Assembly (NCBI GenBank): GCA_017882825.1
Contig: JADGOS010000002.1
Location: 1 to 47,894, forward strand
Reading direction: 5' to 3'
Origin: Demequinaceae bacterium
GTDB taxonomy: Bacteria > Actinomycetota > Actinomycetes > Actinomycetales > Demequinaceae
Length of the DNA stretch: 47,894 nt
The notes beneath the pieces are model-generated. The model worked only from the letters and a program-made list of their open reading frames with translations. It made no database searches and was not told the origin of the DNA. Position numbers and translations under genes: made by a program. Positions 34,210 to 43,789 of the stretch are shown piece by piece; positions within the stretch are counted from its first letter, which is position 1; every line of letters begins with the position of its first letter.

Positions 34210-35199
34210 TCAGGCGCGAGTCGCCACGACGAAGCGCTCGCGCCCCGTGTGATCGATGCCGGTCTCCACGCCGGTCCAGGCACCCGCGCCCTGCAGCATC
34301 GCGCGAACGACCGCCCCCTGCTCGTCGCCGTGTTCCATGACGAGCGTGCCCCCGGGCCGAAGGAGCCGGGCCGCGGCGGCCACAACGCCTTGCGGGACCT
34401 CAAGCCCGTCCGCGCCGAGGCCATACAACGCGACGGCGGGGTCGTGATCGGCGACCTCCGGGTCGCGGGGCGTCGCCCCCGGAGGGATGTACGGCGGGTT
34501 GGCGACCACGACGTCCAGCGTCCCGTCGCGCGCGCCCAGCGCGGTGCGGGCATCCGCCCGTGCAACTTCCATGCGCTCCCTCACATCCGGCTCCTGCCCC
34601 GCGACGTTCCGCGCAAGGTAGGCGAAGGCGGCGGAGTCGAGCTCGATGAGGCTCACCCTTGCCGTGGGCACCTCTACGGCGATCGAGATCCCGATCGCGC
34701 CCGAACCTGCACAGAGGTCGGCGCAGGCGGGGACGTCCCCGCGTCGGGCCACCGCGGCGGCCGCCCTGATGGCGCGCCCCGCGACCACCTCGGACTCAGG
34801 GCGCGGCACGAACACTCCCGGGCCGACCTCGAGCGACAGGGTTCGGAAGGCGGCGAGGCCGAGAATGTGCTGGAGCGGTTCGCGCGCCGCGCGGCGGGCG
34901 ACCGCGGCCTCGAGTGCCGCGCGATCGAGGCCGCCGTGCTCGGGGCCGTCGGGCGCTAGGCCGTCGGGCGCGAGGCCGTCGGAAATGGCGTCGCCGCGCG
35001 CCATGCGAACGCGGACCTCGGACGTCCCCAGGCTGGCGGCGTGGCCGACAAGGGCGATCGCGTCGGCAAGGGGGCTCGGGACTCCCGCCTCCTCAAGACG
35101 CGCGGAGATGGCCTGAACCAGCGACCGGAGAGACTCGCCGCCTACCGGACCACCCCCCGCCACCGGACTACCCCCCGCCGCCGGACTACTGCCCGCCAC
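34210..35199 (-). CDS. prmC: Peptide chain release factor N5-glutamine methyltransferase
   Basis: ADLCAGSGAIGISIAVEVP, LDVVVANPPYIP, GLAAFRTLSLEVGPGVFVPRPESE. Start uncertain (repeat-encoded in-frame GTGs at 35199 and 35163). Confidence 0.9.
   Translation of the reverse strand: MAGSSPAAGGSPVAGGGPVGGESLRSLVQAISARLEEAGVPSPLADAIALVGHAASLGTSEVRVRMARGDAISDGLAPDGLAPDGPEHGGLDRAALEAAVARRAAREPLQHILGLAAFRTLSLEVGPGVFVPRPESEVVAGRAIRAAAAVARRGDVPACADLCAGSGAIGISIAVEVPTARVSLIELDSAAFAYLARNVAGQEPDVRERMEVARADARTALGARDGTLDVVVANPPYIPPGATPRDPEVADHDPAVALYGLGADGLEVPQGVVAAAARLLRPGGTLVMEHGDEQGAVVRAMLQGAGAWTGVETGIDHTGRERFVVATRA
34944..34982. repeat. 15-bp in-frame repeat (GGCCGTCGGGCGCKA) in prmC
   Basis: GGCCGTCGGGCGCTA, GGCCGTCGGGCGCGA, then GGCCGTCGG; encodes GLAPDGLAPDG. 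Confidence 0.8.
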
Positions 35200-35206
35200 C
35201 GGACTA
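35144..35206. repeat. 18-bp tandem repeat spanning the prfA stop / prmC start
   Basis: ACCGGACCACCCCCCGCC, ACCGGACTACCCCCCGCC, GCCGGACTACTGCCCGCC, then ACCGGACTA, whose CTA is the complement of the prfA stop TAG. Confidence 0.9.
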
Positions 35207-36289
35207 CTCCTCGTGCGCGGAAAGCCGCTCGGCCTCGTCGGCGTCGATCGCGGACTGGATGACGGGACCGAGTTCACCGCCGAGCACCTGGTCGAGGTTG
35301 TACGACTTGTACCCGGTCCGGTGGTCGGCGATCCGATTCTCGGGAAAGTTGTAGGTGCGGATGCGCTCGGACCGGTCGACGGTGCGGACCTGGGAACGAC
35401 GCATGTCCTGGGCCTCCGCGGCGGCGGCCTCCCGCTGAGCGGCAAGGAGGCGCGCGCGGAGGATGCGGAGCGCCGACTCCTTGTTCTGCAGTTGGCTCTT
35501 CTCGTTCTGGCAGCTGACGACGATCCCGCTGGGCAGGTGCGTCAGGCGAACGGCGGAGTCGGTGGTGTTGACGGACTGGCCGCCCGGGCCCGACGAGTGG
35601 AAGACGTCCACGCGCACGTCGTTCATGTTGACCTCGACGTCCGCGACCTCCTCGGCCTCGGGGAAGACGAGGACGCCGGCCGCCGAGGTGTGGATGCGCC
35701 CCTGCGACTCTGTGGTGGGGACGCGCTGGACGCGGTGGACGCCGCCCTCGTACTTGAGGTTCGCCCACACGCCATTCTCGGGATCGGTGTTGCCCTTGGC
35801 CTTGATCGCGACCGAGATGTCCTTGTAGCCCCCGAGCTCCGTGGGAGTCGCGTCGAGCACCTGCGTGGTCCACCCCTGGCGCTCGGCGTATTTGAGGTAC
35901 ATCTTCACCAGGTCCCCCGCGAAGAGCGCCGACTCGTCGCCGCCCTCGCCCGCCTTGACCTCCAGGATCACGTCGCGGGCATCGTCCGGGTCTCTGGGCA
36001 GGAGGATCCGCCGGAGCGTCGCCGTGGCTTCGTCCGCCGCTTCCCGCAGCGCGGGAACCTCGGCCGCGAACTCAGGGTCCGTCGCGGCCATGTCCTCCGC
36101 CGCGGCGAGGTCACTCGTCGCGGCGTCCCACGCTCGGTGGGCCGCAACGACGCGCCCGAGTTCGGCGAAGCGCCTGCCGAGGGTCTTGGCGCGCGGGCCG
36201 TCGGCGTGCACGGCAGGGTCGGAAAGTTGACGCTCGATGTCCGCGTACTCGTCCAGCAAAGGCTGCACGGCGGAGAAGTTTTCGGCCAT
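35204..36289 (-). CDS. prfA: Peptide chain release factor 1
   Basis: [73 protein letters not shown] (GGQ). Confidence 0.96.
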   Translation of the reverse strand: MAENFSAVQPLLDEYADIERQLSDPAVHADGPRAKTLGRRFAELGRVVAAHRAWDAATSDLAAAEDMAATDPEFAAEVPALREAADEATATLRRILLPRDPDDARDVILEVKAGEGGDESALFAGDLVKMYLKYAERQGWTTQVLDATPTELGGYKDISVAIKAKGNTDPENGVWANLKYEGGVHRVQRVPTTESQGRIHTSAAGVLVFPEAEEVADVEVNMNDVRVDVFHSSGPGGQSVNTTDSAVRLTHLPSGIVVSCQNEKSQLQNKESALRILRARLLAAQREAAAAEAQDMRRSQVRTVDRSERIRTYNFPENRIADHRTGYKSYNLDQVLGGELGPVIQSAIDADEAERLSAHEE

Positions 36290-36310
36290 CGCAGGCGTCC
36301 CTCGGGGGGA

Positions 36311-36526
36311 CTACTTCGCGACCCTCTTGCCGTACCGCTGCTCGAACTTCGCGACGCGGCCGCCGGTGTCAAGGATCTTCTGCTTGCCCGTGTAGAACGG
36401 GTGGCACTCGCTGCACACGTCGGCGCTGATCACGCCGCTCTTCGCGGTGGAGCGCGTCGTGAAAGTGGCGCCGCACGTGCACGTGACAACCGTCTCCACG
36501 TACAGGGGGTGAATGTCCTTCTTCAT
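36311..36526 (-). CDS. rpmE: 50S ribosomal protein L31
   Basis: [68 protein letters not shown]; Cys-containing form. Confidence 0.95.
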   Translation of the reverse strand: MKKDIHPLYVETVVTCTCGATFTTRSTAKSGVISADVCSECHPFYTGKQKILDTGGRVAKFEQRYGKRVAK

Positions 36527-36648
36527 GATCTCCCTTAACGGCCTCCGGGTCGGACGCGAATCTCGCGCCCGTGAACCGTGAGGCCAGCGACCTATGGTAC
36601 TACCTGGCGGGCGCCCCCTCGGAAGGCGCATAGCCCGTCGGATGCTGG

Positions 36649-38376
36649 CTAGTCCTCGTGCCCGTTGCCGGGCGTCGTCTTCTGGACCTGGAGCAGGAAC
36701 TCGATGTTGGTCTTGTTCTCCTTGAGCTTCTGGAGCAGGAGCTCGATGGCCTGCTGCTGGTCGAGCGCACTGAGCACCCGGCGGAGCTTCCAGGCGACCT
36801 TGAGTTCGTCCGGCGGGAGCAGGATCTCCTCGCGGCGCGTCCCGGACGCGTCGACGTCGACGGCGGGGAAGATCCGCTTGTCCGCGAGGTTGCGGCTGAG
36901 TTTGAGCTCCATGTTGCCGGTGCCCTTGAACTCCTCGAAGATGACCTCGTCGGCCTTCGAGCCGGTCTCGACCAGCGCGGTCGCGAGGATCGTGAGCGAG
37001 CCGCCGTGCTCGATGTTCCGCGCGGCGCCGAAGAAGCGCTTGGGCGGGTAGAGCGCGGACGAGTCCACGCCGCCGGAGAGGATGCGGCCCGACGCCGGAG
37101 CGCTGATGTTGTACGCGCGGCCGAGGCGGGTGATCGAGTCGAGCAGGATGACGACGTCGCGGCCGGCCTCGACGAGGCGCTTGGCGCGCTCGATCGCGAG
37201 TTCGGCGATGGCCGTGTGGTCGGTCGCGGGGCGGTCGAACGTCGAGGCGACGACCTCACCCTTGACCGTGCGCTGCATGTCCGTGACCTCTTCCGGGCGC
37301 TCGTCCACCAGAACGACCATGAGGTGAACCTCGGGGTTGTTCGTGGTGATCGCGTTGGCGATCGCCTGGAGTACGAGCGTCTTTCCGGCCTTCGGGGGCG
37401 AGACGATGAGGCCTCGCTGGCCCTTGCCGATGGGCGAGACCAGGTCGATGACGCGCGTGGTCATGACGGTCGGAACCGTCTCGAGCTGGAGGCGCTCCTG
37501 CGGGTAGAGCGGCGTCAGGTCCCCGAAGTTGACGCGGTGGCGCGCCTCCTCGACCGTCTGGCCGTTGATCGTCTCGACGGACGCCAGTTGGCTGAACTTC
37601 TGGCGCTGGCCCCGCTCGCCCGGGCGCGGCGCGCGGACGGTGCCGGTGATGGCGTCGCCCTTGCGCCACCCGTAGGTTCGGATTTGGTTGGTGGAGACGT
37701 AGACGTCCGCCTTGCCGGCCAGGTACCCGCTCGTGCGGATGAACGCGTAGTTGTCCTGAAGGTCGACGAGCCCGCCCATGGGGGTGAGCTCCTCGCCGTC
37801 GCGAACCTCGTCGTCCTCGCGCTCGTCGCCGCCGCTGCTGCCGCCGCTCGAGGGGCCGTTGTCGCGCACGCGTTCCGTCCCCCGGCCGCGGCCGCGGCCG
37901 CGGCGACGCCTGCTGTTGCGGTCCTCTTCCGCGGCGCGCGCGTTGCGCGAGGCGTCGTCGCCTCGGGGCTGTCGCTCCTGGGAGCCGCCGCCGGCGCCAG
38001 CGCCATCGGAGCCGGCGTGCGCGACGGCCTCCTTGGCGCGCTGCTGGCGGTCGGAACTCTGGCGATCGGAGCCCTGGCGATCGGAGCCCTGGCGATCGGA
38101 GCCCTGGCGATCGGAGCCCTGGCGATCGGAACTCTGGCGATCGGAGCCCTGGCGATCGGAGCCGTCGGGACCCGATGCGGCCCTGGGCGCCTGCGATTCG
38201 GCCTTCGCGGGTACGACCCCGCCGTTGTTGATGGCTTCCATCAGTTCGCTCTTCTTCATCTTGGTGGTGCCGGAGACTCCCAGCTCTGAGGCGAGAGCCT
38301 GCAGTTGGGGGAGCTTCATGGCGGTCAGGCCCGGCGCGCGGGATGCGGTCTGCGGGGCCTCGGTTGTGTCAGTCAC
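36649..38376 (-). CDS. rho: Transcription termination factor Rho with extended N-terminal low-complexity region
   Basis: [10 protein letters not shown]-terminal domain, [58 protein letters not shown] at 38376 (VTDTTEAPQ). Confidence 0.95.
   Translation of the reverse strand: MTDTTEAPQTASRAPGLTAMKLPQLQALASELGVSGTTKMKKSELMEAINNGGVVPAKAESQAPRAASGPDGSDRQGSDRQSSDRQGSDRQGSDRQGSDRQGSDRQSSDRQQRAKEAVAHAGSDGAGAGGGSQERQPRGDDASRNARAAEEDRNSRRRRGRGRGRGTERVRDNGPSSGGSSGGDEREDDEVRDGEELTPMGGLVDLQDNYAFIRTSGYLAGKADVYVSTNQIRTYGWRKGDAITGTVRAPRPGERGQRQKFSQLASVETINGQTVEEARHRVNFGDLTPLYPQERLQLETVPTVMTTRVIDLVSPIGKGQRGLIVSPPKAGKTLVLQAIANAITTNNPEVHLMVVLVDERPEEVTDMQRTVKGEVVASTFDRPATDHTAIAELAIERAKRLVEAGRDVVILLDSITRLGRAYNISAPASGRILSGGVDSSALYPPKRFFGAARNIEHGGSLTILATALVETGSKADEVIFEEFKGTGNMELKLSRNLADKRIFPAVDVDASGTRREEILLPPDELKVAWKLRRVLSALDQQQAIELLLQKLKENKTNIEFLLQVQKTTPGNGHED
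38051..38155. repeat. 15-bp tandem repeat (TCGGAGCCCTGGCGA), 7 copies, in rho
   Basis: Seven contiguous 15-mers; copies 1 and 6 read TCGGAACTCTGGCGA. Encodes (G/S)SDRQ repeats. Confidence 0.97.
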
Positions 38377-38710
38377 ACGTTTCCTTTCCTCGCACGAGCC
38401 CACTTGGCTCCATAGTGCGAGAGTGTCCACGCGTACGCGTCGGCATAGGGCTGTACGCCACATGCGTCGTGCGGATCGTGGATTGCTTCCGGAGTCCGGG
38501 CCACCTACGTGGGGCCCTCCTGGAATGCCTTCCTAACGTATCACCTCGCGTCGCGAAAGCCCAATTCGGCCCGGCGCCGCGAGGTGCGCTCCGGTGGCAC
38601 GCTGTCGGTACAGGGGTGTCCGTTCGGCGGCGGAGCGGGCACCGGCGTACCGGCAGGACGTGACAAGGCTGGCGGCGGTCCTCCCGCGGCGCCGAGGTCT
38701 CCGGCGGACG

Positions 38711-40564
38711 TCAGGCGTCGATCGGCGCCGCGAACTGGGCCTCGTAGAGGCGCGAGTATGCGCCCTTCGCCTTGAGGAGTTGGGCGTGCGTGCCCTGCTC
38801 GACGATGGCGCCCTCTTCCATGACGAGGATGAGGTCGGCGTCGCGGACGGTGGAGAGCCGGTGGGCGATGACGAAGCTCGTGCGGTCCTTGCGGAGCTTC
38901 TCCATCGCGTGCTGGACCAAGACTTCGGTGCGGGTGTCGACGGAACTCGTCGCCTCGTCGAGGATCAGGACGCTCGGACGCGCGAGGAAGGCGCGCGCGA
39001 TCGTGATGAGCTGCTTCTCCCCCGCGCTGATGTTCGAGGCGTTGTCGTCGAGCACGGTGTCGTAGCCGTCCGGCAGGGCGTGGACGAAGCGGTCGACGTA
39101 GGCCGCCTCCGCCGCGTTGTGGATCTCCTTCTCCGTGGCGCCGGGCCGACCGTACGCGATGTTGTCGCGGATCGTCCCCTCGAAGAGCCACGTGTCCTGG
39201 AGCACCATGCCCGTCCGGGCGCGAAGGTCGTCGCGCGTCATCGCCGCGATGTCCACGCCGTCAAGCGTGATGCGCCCGGCGTCGAGTTCGTAGAACCGCA
39301 TGATCAGGTTGACGAGCGTGGTCTTGCCCGCGCCCGTCGGCCCGACGATCGCGACGGTCTTGCCGGGCACGGCGACGAGCGACAGGTCGTCGATCAGCGG
39401 CTTGTCCGCGACGTAGCGGAAGGCGACGTGCTCGAACCGCAGTTCGCCGTGGTGCGCGCGCGGCGACTTGGCGGGGTCGGGGTCGGAGGACTCCGGCTCG
39501 GCGTCGAGGAGCTCGAAGACGCGCTCCGCGCTCGCCACGCCCGACTGCAGAAGGTTGGCCATCGAGCCCAGTTGCGCGAGCGGCTGGGAGAACTGGCGCG
39601 AGTACTGGATGAACGCCTGGATGTCCCCGATCGGGAGCGTGCCGTGCGCGACCATGATCCCGCCGACCACCGCGACGGCGACGTAGACGAGGTTCCCGAC
39701 GAACATCGTCGCCGGCATGATGATGCCGCTGACGAACTGCGCGCCGAAGCTCGCCCTGAAGAGTTCGTCGTTCTTGTCGGAGAAGCGCTTCCCGACCTCC
39801 TTGTGCCGACCGAAGACCTTGACGAGCGCGTGGCCCGTGTACATCTCTTCGATCTGGGCGTTGAGGTCGCCGGTGTTCTTCCACTGGGCGACGAACATCT
39901 TCTGCGAGCGCTTCGCGACCCGCATGACGATGACCGTCGTGAGCGGGATCGACACGAGCGCGATGAGCGCGAGGCGCCACGAGATGGAGAACATCATCCC
40001 GACGACGCCGAAGACGGTCAGCACGGAGATGAACAGTTGGCTGAGCGTCTGCTGGAGCGCCTGGGAGATGTTGTCGATGTCGTTCGTCACGCGGCTGAGC
40101 AGGTCTCCGCGCGGGTGCTCGTCGAAGTACTTGAGGGGCAGGACGTGGATCTTGTCCTCGACGCGGGAGCGGAGTTTGTAGACGGTCCGCTGCGTCGCCG
40201 CGTTGAGGATGAGGCCCTGGGCCCACCCGAGCAGGGCGGCACCGACGTAGATGCCGATCACCCAGAACAGGATGTTGTGCAGGTGCGCGAAGTCAATTCC
40301 GTTCGGAGAGCGGAAGCCCTCGAAGATCACCGTGGTCGCGTTGCCGAGAATCTTCGGCCCCGTGACGCTGAGCGCCACGCTGATGGAACCCAGGAGGATG
40401 ACGAGCGCGACCCACACCTTCTCGGGGCCGAGCAGCCCCGCGAGGCGCCTGGCCGAACCCTTGAAGTCCTTCGCCTTCTCCGCCGGCATGCCCATTCCCC
40501 CGAAGGGGCCGCCGTGGCGGCGCGGCGCCGACTGCGCCGGCGCGTCGTTCTGTCGCTCGCTCAT
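38711..40564 (-). CDS. ABC exporter half-transporter (permease-ATPase), canonical catalytic Glu
   Basis: TM domain plus VAIVGPTGAGKTTLVNL (Walker A), ISAGEKQLITIARAF (atypical signature), VLILDEATSSVDT (Walker B with Glu). Confidence 0.93.
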   Translation of the reverse strand: MSERQNDAPAQSAPRRHGGPFGGMGMPAEKAKDFKGSARRLAGLLGPEKVWVALVILLGSISVALSVTGPKILGNATTVIFEGFRSPNGIDFAHLHNILFWVIGIYVGAALLGWAQGLILNAATQRTVYKLRSRVEDKIHVLPLKYFDEHPRGDLLSRVTNDIDNISQALQQTLSQLFISVLTVFGVVGMMFSISWRLALIALVSIPLTTVIVMRVAKRSQKMFVAQWKNTGDLNAQIEEMYTGHALVKVFGRHKEVGKRFSDKNDELFRASFGAQFVSGIIMPATMFVGNLVYVAVAVVGGIMVAHGTLPIGDIQAFIQYSRQFSQPLAQLGSMANLLQSGVASAERVFELLDAEPESSDPDPAKSPRAHHGELRFEHVAFRYVADKPLIDDLSLVAVPGKTVAIVGPTGAGKTTLVNLIMRFYELDAGRITLDGVDIAAMTRDDLRARTGMVLQDTWLFEGTIRDNIAYGRPGATEKEIHNAAEAAYVDRFVHALPDGYDTVLDDNASNISAGEKQLITIARAFLARPSVLILDEATSSVDTRTEVLVQHAMEKLRKDRTSFVIAHRLSTVRDADLILVMEEGAIVEQGTHAQLLKAKGAYSRLYEAQFAAPIDA

Positions 40565-42294
40565 GCCGCGTCCTCCGCTCGAAGTTGGGTACTGACAATC
40601 TCTCGGTAGGTCTCCGACGACTTCAGGAGTTCGGAGTGAGTGCCGCGGTCGACGATCTTGCCCGCGTCGAGCACCAGGATCTGGTCGGCGTCGACGATGC
40701 TCGAGACGCGCTGGGCGACGACGATCATCGTGACGTCCTTGACCTTGGCCCGGATGGCCGCGCGAAGCCGCGCGTCCGTGGCGGTGTCGAGGGCGGAGTA
40801 CGAGTCGTCGAAGATGAGGATCTCGGGCTCGCGGACGAGGGCCCTCGCGATCGAGAGCCTCTGCCGCTGGCCGCCGGACACCGTGGTCCCGCCCTGCGCC
40901 ACCTCGGTCTCGATGCCCTCTGGCATCTCGGTGACGAACTGCTTGGCCTGGGCGATCTCAAGCGCGTCCCAGAGTTCGGCGTCCGTGGCGTCGGGGTTCC
41001 CGTACCGAAGGTTCGAGGCGACGGAGCCGCTGAAGAGGTAGGGGCGCTGGGGCACGAGGCCGAGGCGCGACCAGAGGACGTCGAGGTCGGCGTCGCGGAC
41101 GTTGACGCCGTCGACGAGCACCTCGCCCCCCGTCACGTCGTACAGGCGCGGGATGAGGTTGATGAGCGTGGTCTTGCCCGCGCCCGTGCTCCCGACGATC
41201 GCCGTGCGGGTGCCGCGCGTCGCGGTGAAGCTCAGGTGTGACAGGACGGGCTTCTCCGCGCCGGGGTAGGAGAAGGTGACGTCGCGGAACTCCACAGTGC
41301 CTTGCGCGGAGAGGGCGGTCACGGGCTCCGTGGGCGGAACCACGGAGGATTCGGTCGCGAGGACCTCCTGGATGCGGTCGGCGGCGACGGCCGCGCGCGG
41401 AACCATGATGAACAGGAACGTCGCCATCATCACGGCCATGAGGATCTGGAGGAGGTACGTGAGGAACGCGAAGAGCGCGCCGATCTGCATCTCTCCGCTT
41501 TGGATGCGCGAGGCCCCGAACCAGATCACCGCGATGCTCGAGAGGTTCAGGACGACCATCACGACGGGGAACATCGTCACCATCAGGCGCCCGGCCTTGA
41601 AGGCGGACTCGGTGACGTCGGCGTTCGCCTTGGCGAAGCGGTCACGCTCCACGGGCTCGCGGACGAAGGCGCGCACCACACGGATGCCGGTCAACTGCTC
41701 GCGCAGCACGCGGTTGATCGCGTCGATCCGCTTCTGCATCCTGCGGAAGTGCGGCACCATCCGCGTGACGATCACGCCGACGGAACCGAGGAGCACGGGG
41801 ATAGCGACGACCATGATCCACGAGAGCCCGACGTCCTGCTGGAGCGCCATGATGACGCCACCAATCGCCATGAACGGCGCCGAGATCATGAGCGTCGCCG
41901 ACATGAGTACGAGCATCTGCACCTGCTGGACGTCGTTCGTCGTCCGGGTGATGAGCGACGGGGCGCCGAACTTCTGGACCTCGTTCTCCGAGAAACTGCC
42001 CACTCGGCCGAAGATCTTCGCGCGCAGGTCGCGCCCGACCTTCATCGCCATCTTGGCGCCGAAGTAGACCGCGGCGATCGCGCACACGATTTGCAGGAGC
42101 GACAGCGTGAGCATGATGGCGCCGTCGTGCCAGATGTGGGTGATGTCTCCCTTCGTGACGCCCTTGTCGATCAGGTCGGCGTTGAGGCTCGGCAGGTAGA
42201 GGTTCGCGATGGACTGCGCGAGTTGGAAGAGGACGACGCCCCACAGGAGGCGCCCGTAGGGGCGCATCGACGTGACGAGGAGTTTCCAGAGCAT
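40561..42294 (-). CDS. ABC exporter half-transporter (permease-ATPase), degenerate catalytic site
   Basis: TAIVGSTGAGKTTLINL (Walker A), VSGGQRQRLSIARAL (canonical signature), ILIFDDSYSALDT (Walker B followed by Asp instead of Glu). 4-nt overlap with the partner gene. Confidence 0.93.
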   Translation of the reverse strand: MLWKLLVTSMRPYGRLLWGVVLFQLAQSIANLYLPSLNADLIDKGVTKGDITHIWHDGAIMLTLSLLQIVCAIAAVYFGAKMAMKVGRDLRAKIFGRVGSFSENEVQKFGAPSLITRTTNDVQQVQMLVLMSATLMISAPFMAIGGVIMALQQDVGLSWIMVVAIPVLLGSVGVIVTRMVPHFRRMQKRIDAINRVLREQLTGIRVVRAFVREPVERDRFAKANADVTESAFKAGRLMVTMFPVVMVVLNLSSIAVIWFGASRIQSGEMQIGALFAFLTYLLQILMAVMMATFLFIMVPRAAVAADRIQEVLATESSVVPPTEPVTALSAQGTVEFRDVTFSYPGAEKPVLSHLSFTATRGTRTAIVGSTGAGKTTLINLIPRLYDVTGGEVLVDGVNVRDADLDVLWSRLGLVPQRPYLFSGSVASNLRYGNPDATDAELWDALEIAQAKQFVTEMPEGIETEVAQGGTTVSGGQRQRLSIARALVREPEILIFDDSYSALDTATDARLRAAIRAKVKDVTMIVVAQRVSSIVDADQILVLDAGKIVDRGTHSELLKSSETYREIVSTQLRAEDAA

Positions 42295-42297
42295 GGG

Positions 42298-42921
42298 CTA
42301 GCGGTCCTCTCGCGCGATCCCGCGCAGGATGAAGTCGACGAGTTCGTCGTCGGTGAGGCGTCGGGCCTCGTTGAAGGGGGGAATCTCCGAGGCGAAGACG
42401 ATGAGGCGGATCAGGTGGGCCGCCGTGGTGGGGTCGAGGCGGAGGCGCGCGCTCTCGGTCTCGAGGACCCCCGCGACGATGCCGGCCATCTGGGCCTTCG
42501 CGAGGTGGGGGTCCGTGGCCGCGCCGGTGTCCGAGTGCTTGACGCCGTGGCGGTCGGGGCCGCCGAGCGCCTGCATGACGCCCATGATCCCGGTGAAGCG
42601 GCCCCGGAGGAGCTCCACTATGGTGCGCACCTTGGCCTCGAGCGTCGCGTCGTCGTCGATCGCCTCGATCGCGCGCTTGAACGGCGCAGGGTCCATGAAG
42701 CGTCGGACCGCCGCGAGGAGGAGCTCCTGCTTGTCCGCGAACGCGCGGAAGACCGTGCCCTCCGCGATGCCAGCGGCGTCGGCGATCTGCTTGGTCGTGA
42801 CGCTCTGGCCGTGCTCGACGATGAGCGGGACCGCGGCGTCGAGGATCATCTCGCGGCGGTCGTCCACGGACAGCGCCGGGGCGCGGCGCTGGGCGGACGC
42901 GTCTTCTGCGAGGTCGGGCAC
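42298..42921 (-). CDS. TetR-family transcriptional regulator
   Basis: RREMILDAAVPLIVEHGQSVTTKQIADAAGIAEGTVFRAFADKQELLLAAV (TetR HTH); upstream of the ABC exporter genes. Confidence 0.92.
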   Translation of the reverse strand: MPDLAEDASAQRRAPALSVDDRREMILDAAVPLIVEHGQSVTTKQIADAAGIAEGTVFRAFADKQELLLAAVRRFMDPAPFKRAIEAIDDDATLEAKVRTIVELLRGRFTGIMGVMQALGGPDRHGVKHSDTGAATDPHLAKAQMAGIVAGVLETESARLRLDPTTAAHLIRLIVFASEIPPFNEARRLTDDELVDFILRGIAREDR

Positions 42922-42935
42922 GTTGGAGATACTAC

Positions 42936-42955
42936 ATGAGTGAGGACTCACTCAT
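42936..42955. promoter_or_regulatory. Inverted repeat ATGAGTGAG-GA-CTCACTCAT, probable TetR operator
   Basis: Perfect 9-nt arms with a 2-nt centre, immediately upstream of the tetR start at 42921. Confidence 0.75.
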
Positions 42956-43121
42956 CGACGCGTTCGCCCACGGCGTAGGTGAGCGGCGCCCACCCCCTGT
43001 CCCGCGTCGACGGGGGCCGACGACACCACCGATGTTCGTCGCCGGGAATTCTTGGCACGACGGGTGTACAAAGGGAATCGGCACTCGTCGCACGGTGAGA
43101 TGAGACTCGGAGGCGAGCGCG

Positions 43122-43730
43122 TTGAGGTACCTAGGGGTCTTGGCGGTCGCGCTGCTCCTTGCGGGGTGCAGCGCCAGCCGCGTCGAACCATCGCCAACCG
43201 ATCCCTACCGGTCGGAGTTCGAACAGGCTATCGCCACCTCGTCGAGCGACTTCGTCAAGGAGATTCTCGCCGACCACACGATTACCCCCGCCGAGCTGGC
43301 CGAGTCGCAGAACTCCGTCTTTGTGTGCCTCCAGGACACCGGCTTCTACCCGCTGGTGACCACCGACGACGGCCGCCGTATGGTGAACATCCCTGCGGAC
43401 GCGGGCCCGGAGTGCACCGACGCTTGGGACGGCGGGATCGAGCAGTTGTACTGGACCATCCGGACCAACCCATACCACGCGGACATGAACGAGCTGGTCG
43501 CCGCGTGCTTCGTGCGGTTGGACCTCGTCCCCGCCGACTTCACCGGCGGAGATCTCCAGGACCTCCTCGACCAGGAAGTGTCGTCTTACAGGCAGTTGGC
43601 GGACGGAACGAAGGTTGACGAGGTGCCCGCGCAGAATCCCGGCGGCTCCGCGTTTCCGTCCGGAATGATGATCCACGCTCCAGAGACCCAGGGATGCTGG
43701 GCGTCGCCCCTGACGACGGGCTTCAGTTAA
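43122..43730 (+). CDS. Putative lipoprotein of unknown function
   Basis: MRYLGVLAVALLLAGCSAS lipobox; TTG start; four further Cys in the mature part. Confidence 0.7.
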   Translation: MRYLGVLAVALLLAGCSASRVEPSPTDPYRSEFEQAIATSSSDFVKEILADHTITPAELAESQNSVFVCLQDTGFYPLVTTDDGRRMVNIPADAGPECTDAWDGGIEQLYWTIRTNPYHADMNELVAACFVRLDLVPADFTGGDLQDLLDQEVSSYRQLADGTKVDEVPAQNPGGSAFPSGMMIHAPETQGCWASPLTTGFS

Positions 43731-43789
43731 CCGAGCCCCAAGTCGGCGGCGTCGCGGGACCTCTCACGGGCGACGCGCTTGCTCTCTCG

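Noticed and set aside
32301-34565. 754-aa ORF as a multidomain glycosyltransferase
   Set aside because: The N-terminal part is an out-of-frame reading of prmC and the threonylcarbamoyl-AMP synthase; the transferase starts at GTG 33539.
38051-38155. Direct repeats in rho considered as a CRISPR array
   Set aside because: Units are contiguous 15-mers with no spacers, in frame within rho, and no cas genes are present in the window.
38594-40609. 671-aa plus-strand ORF antisense to the ABC exporter
   Set aside because: Asp/Glu/Arg/Val-rich shadow ORF over a well-supported ABC transporter gene; no own motifs.
41302-42939. 545-aa plus-strand ORF antisense to ABC and tetR genes
   Set aside because: His/Asp/Arg-rich antisense translation spanning two well-supported minus-strand genes.
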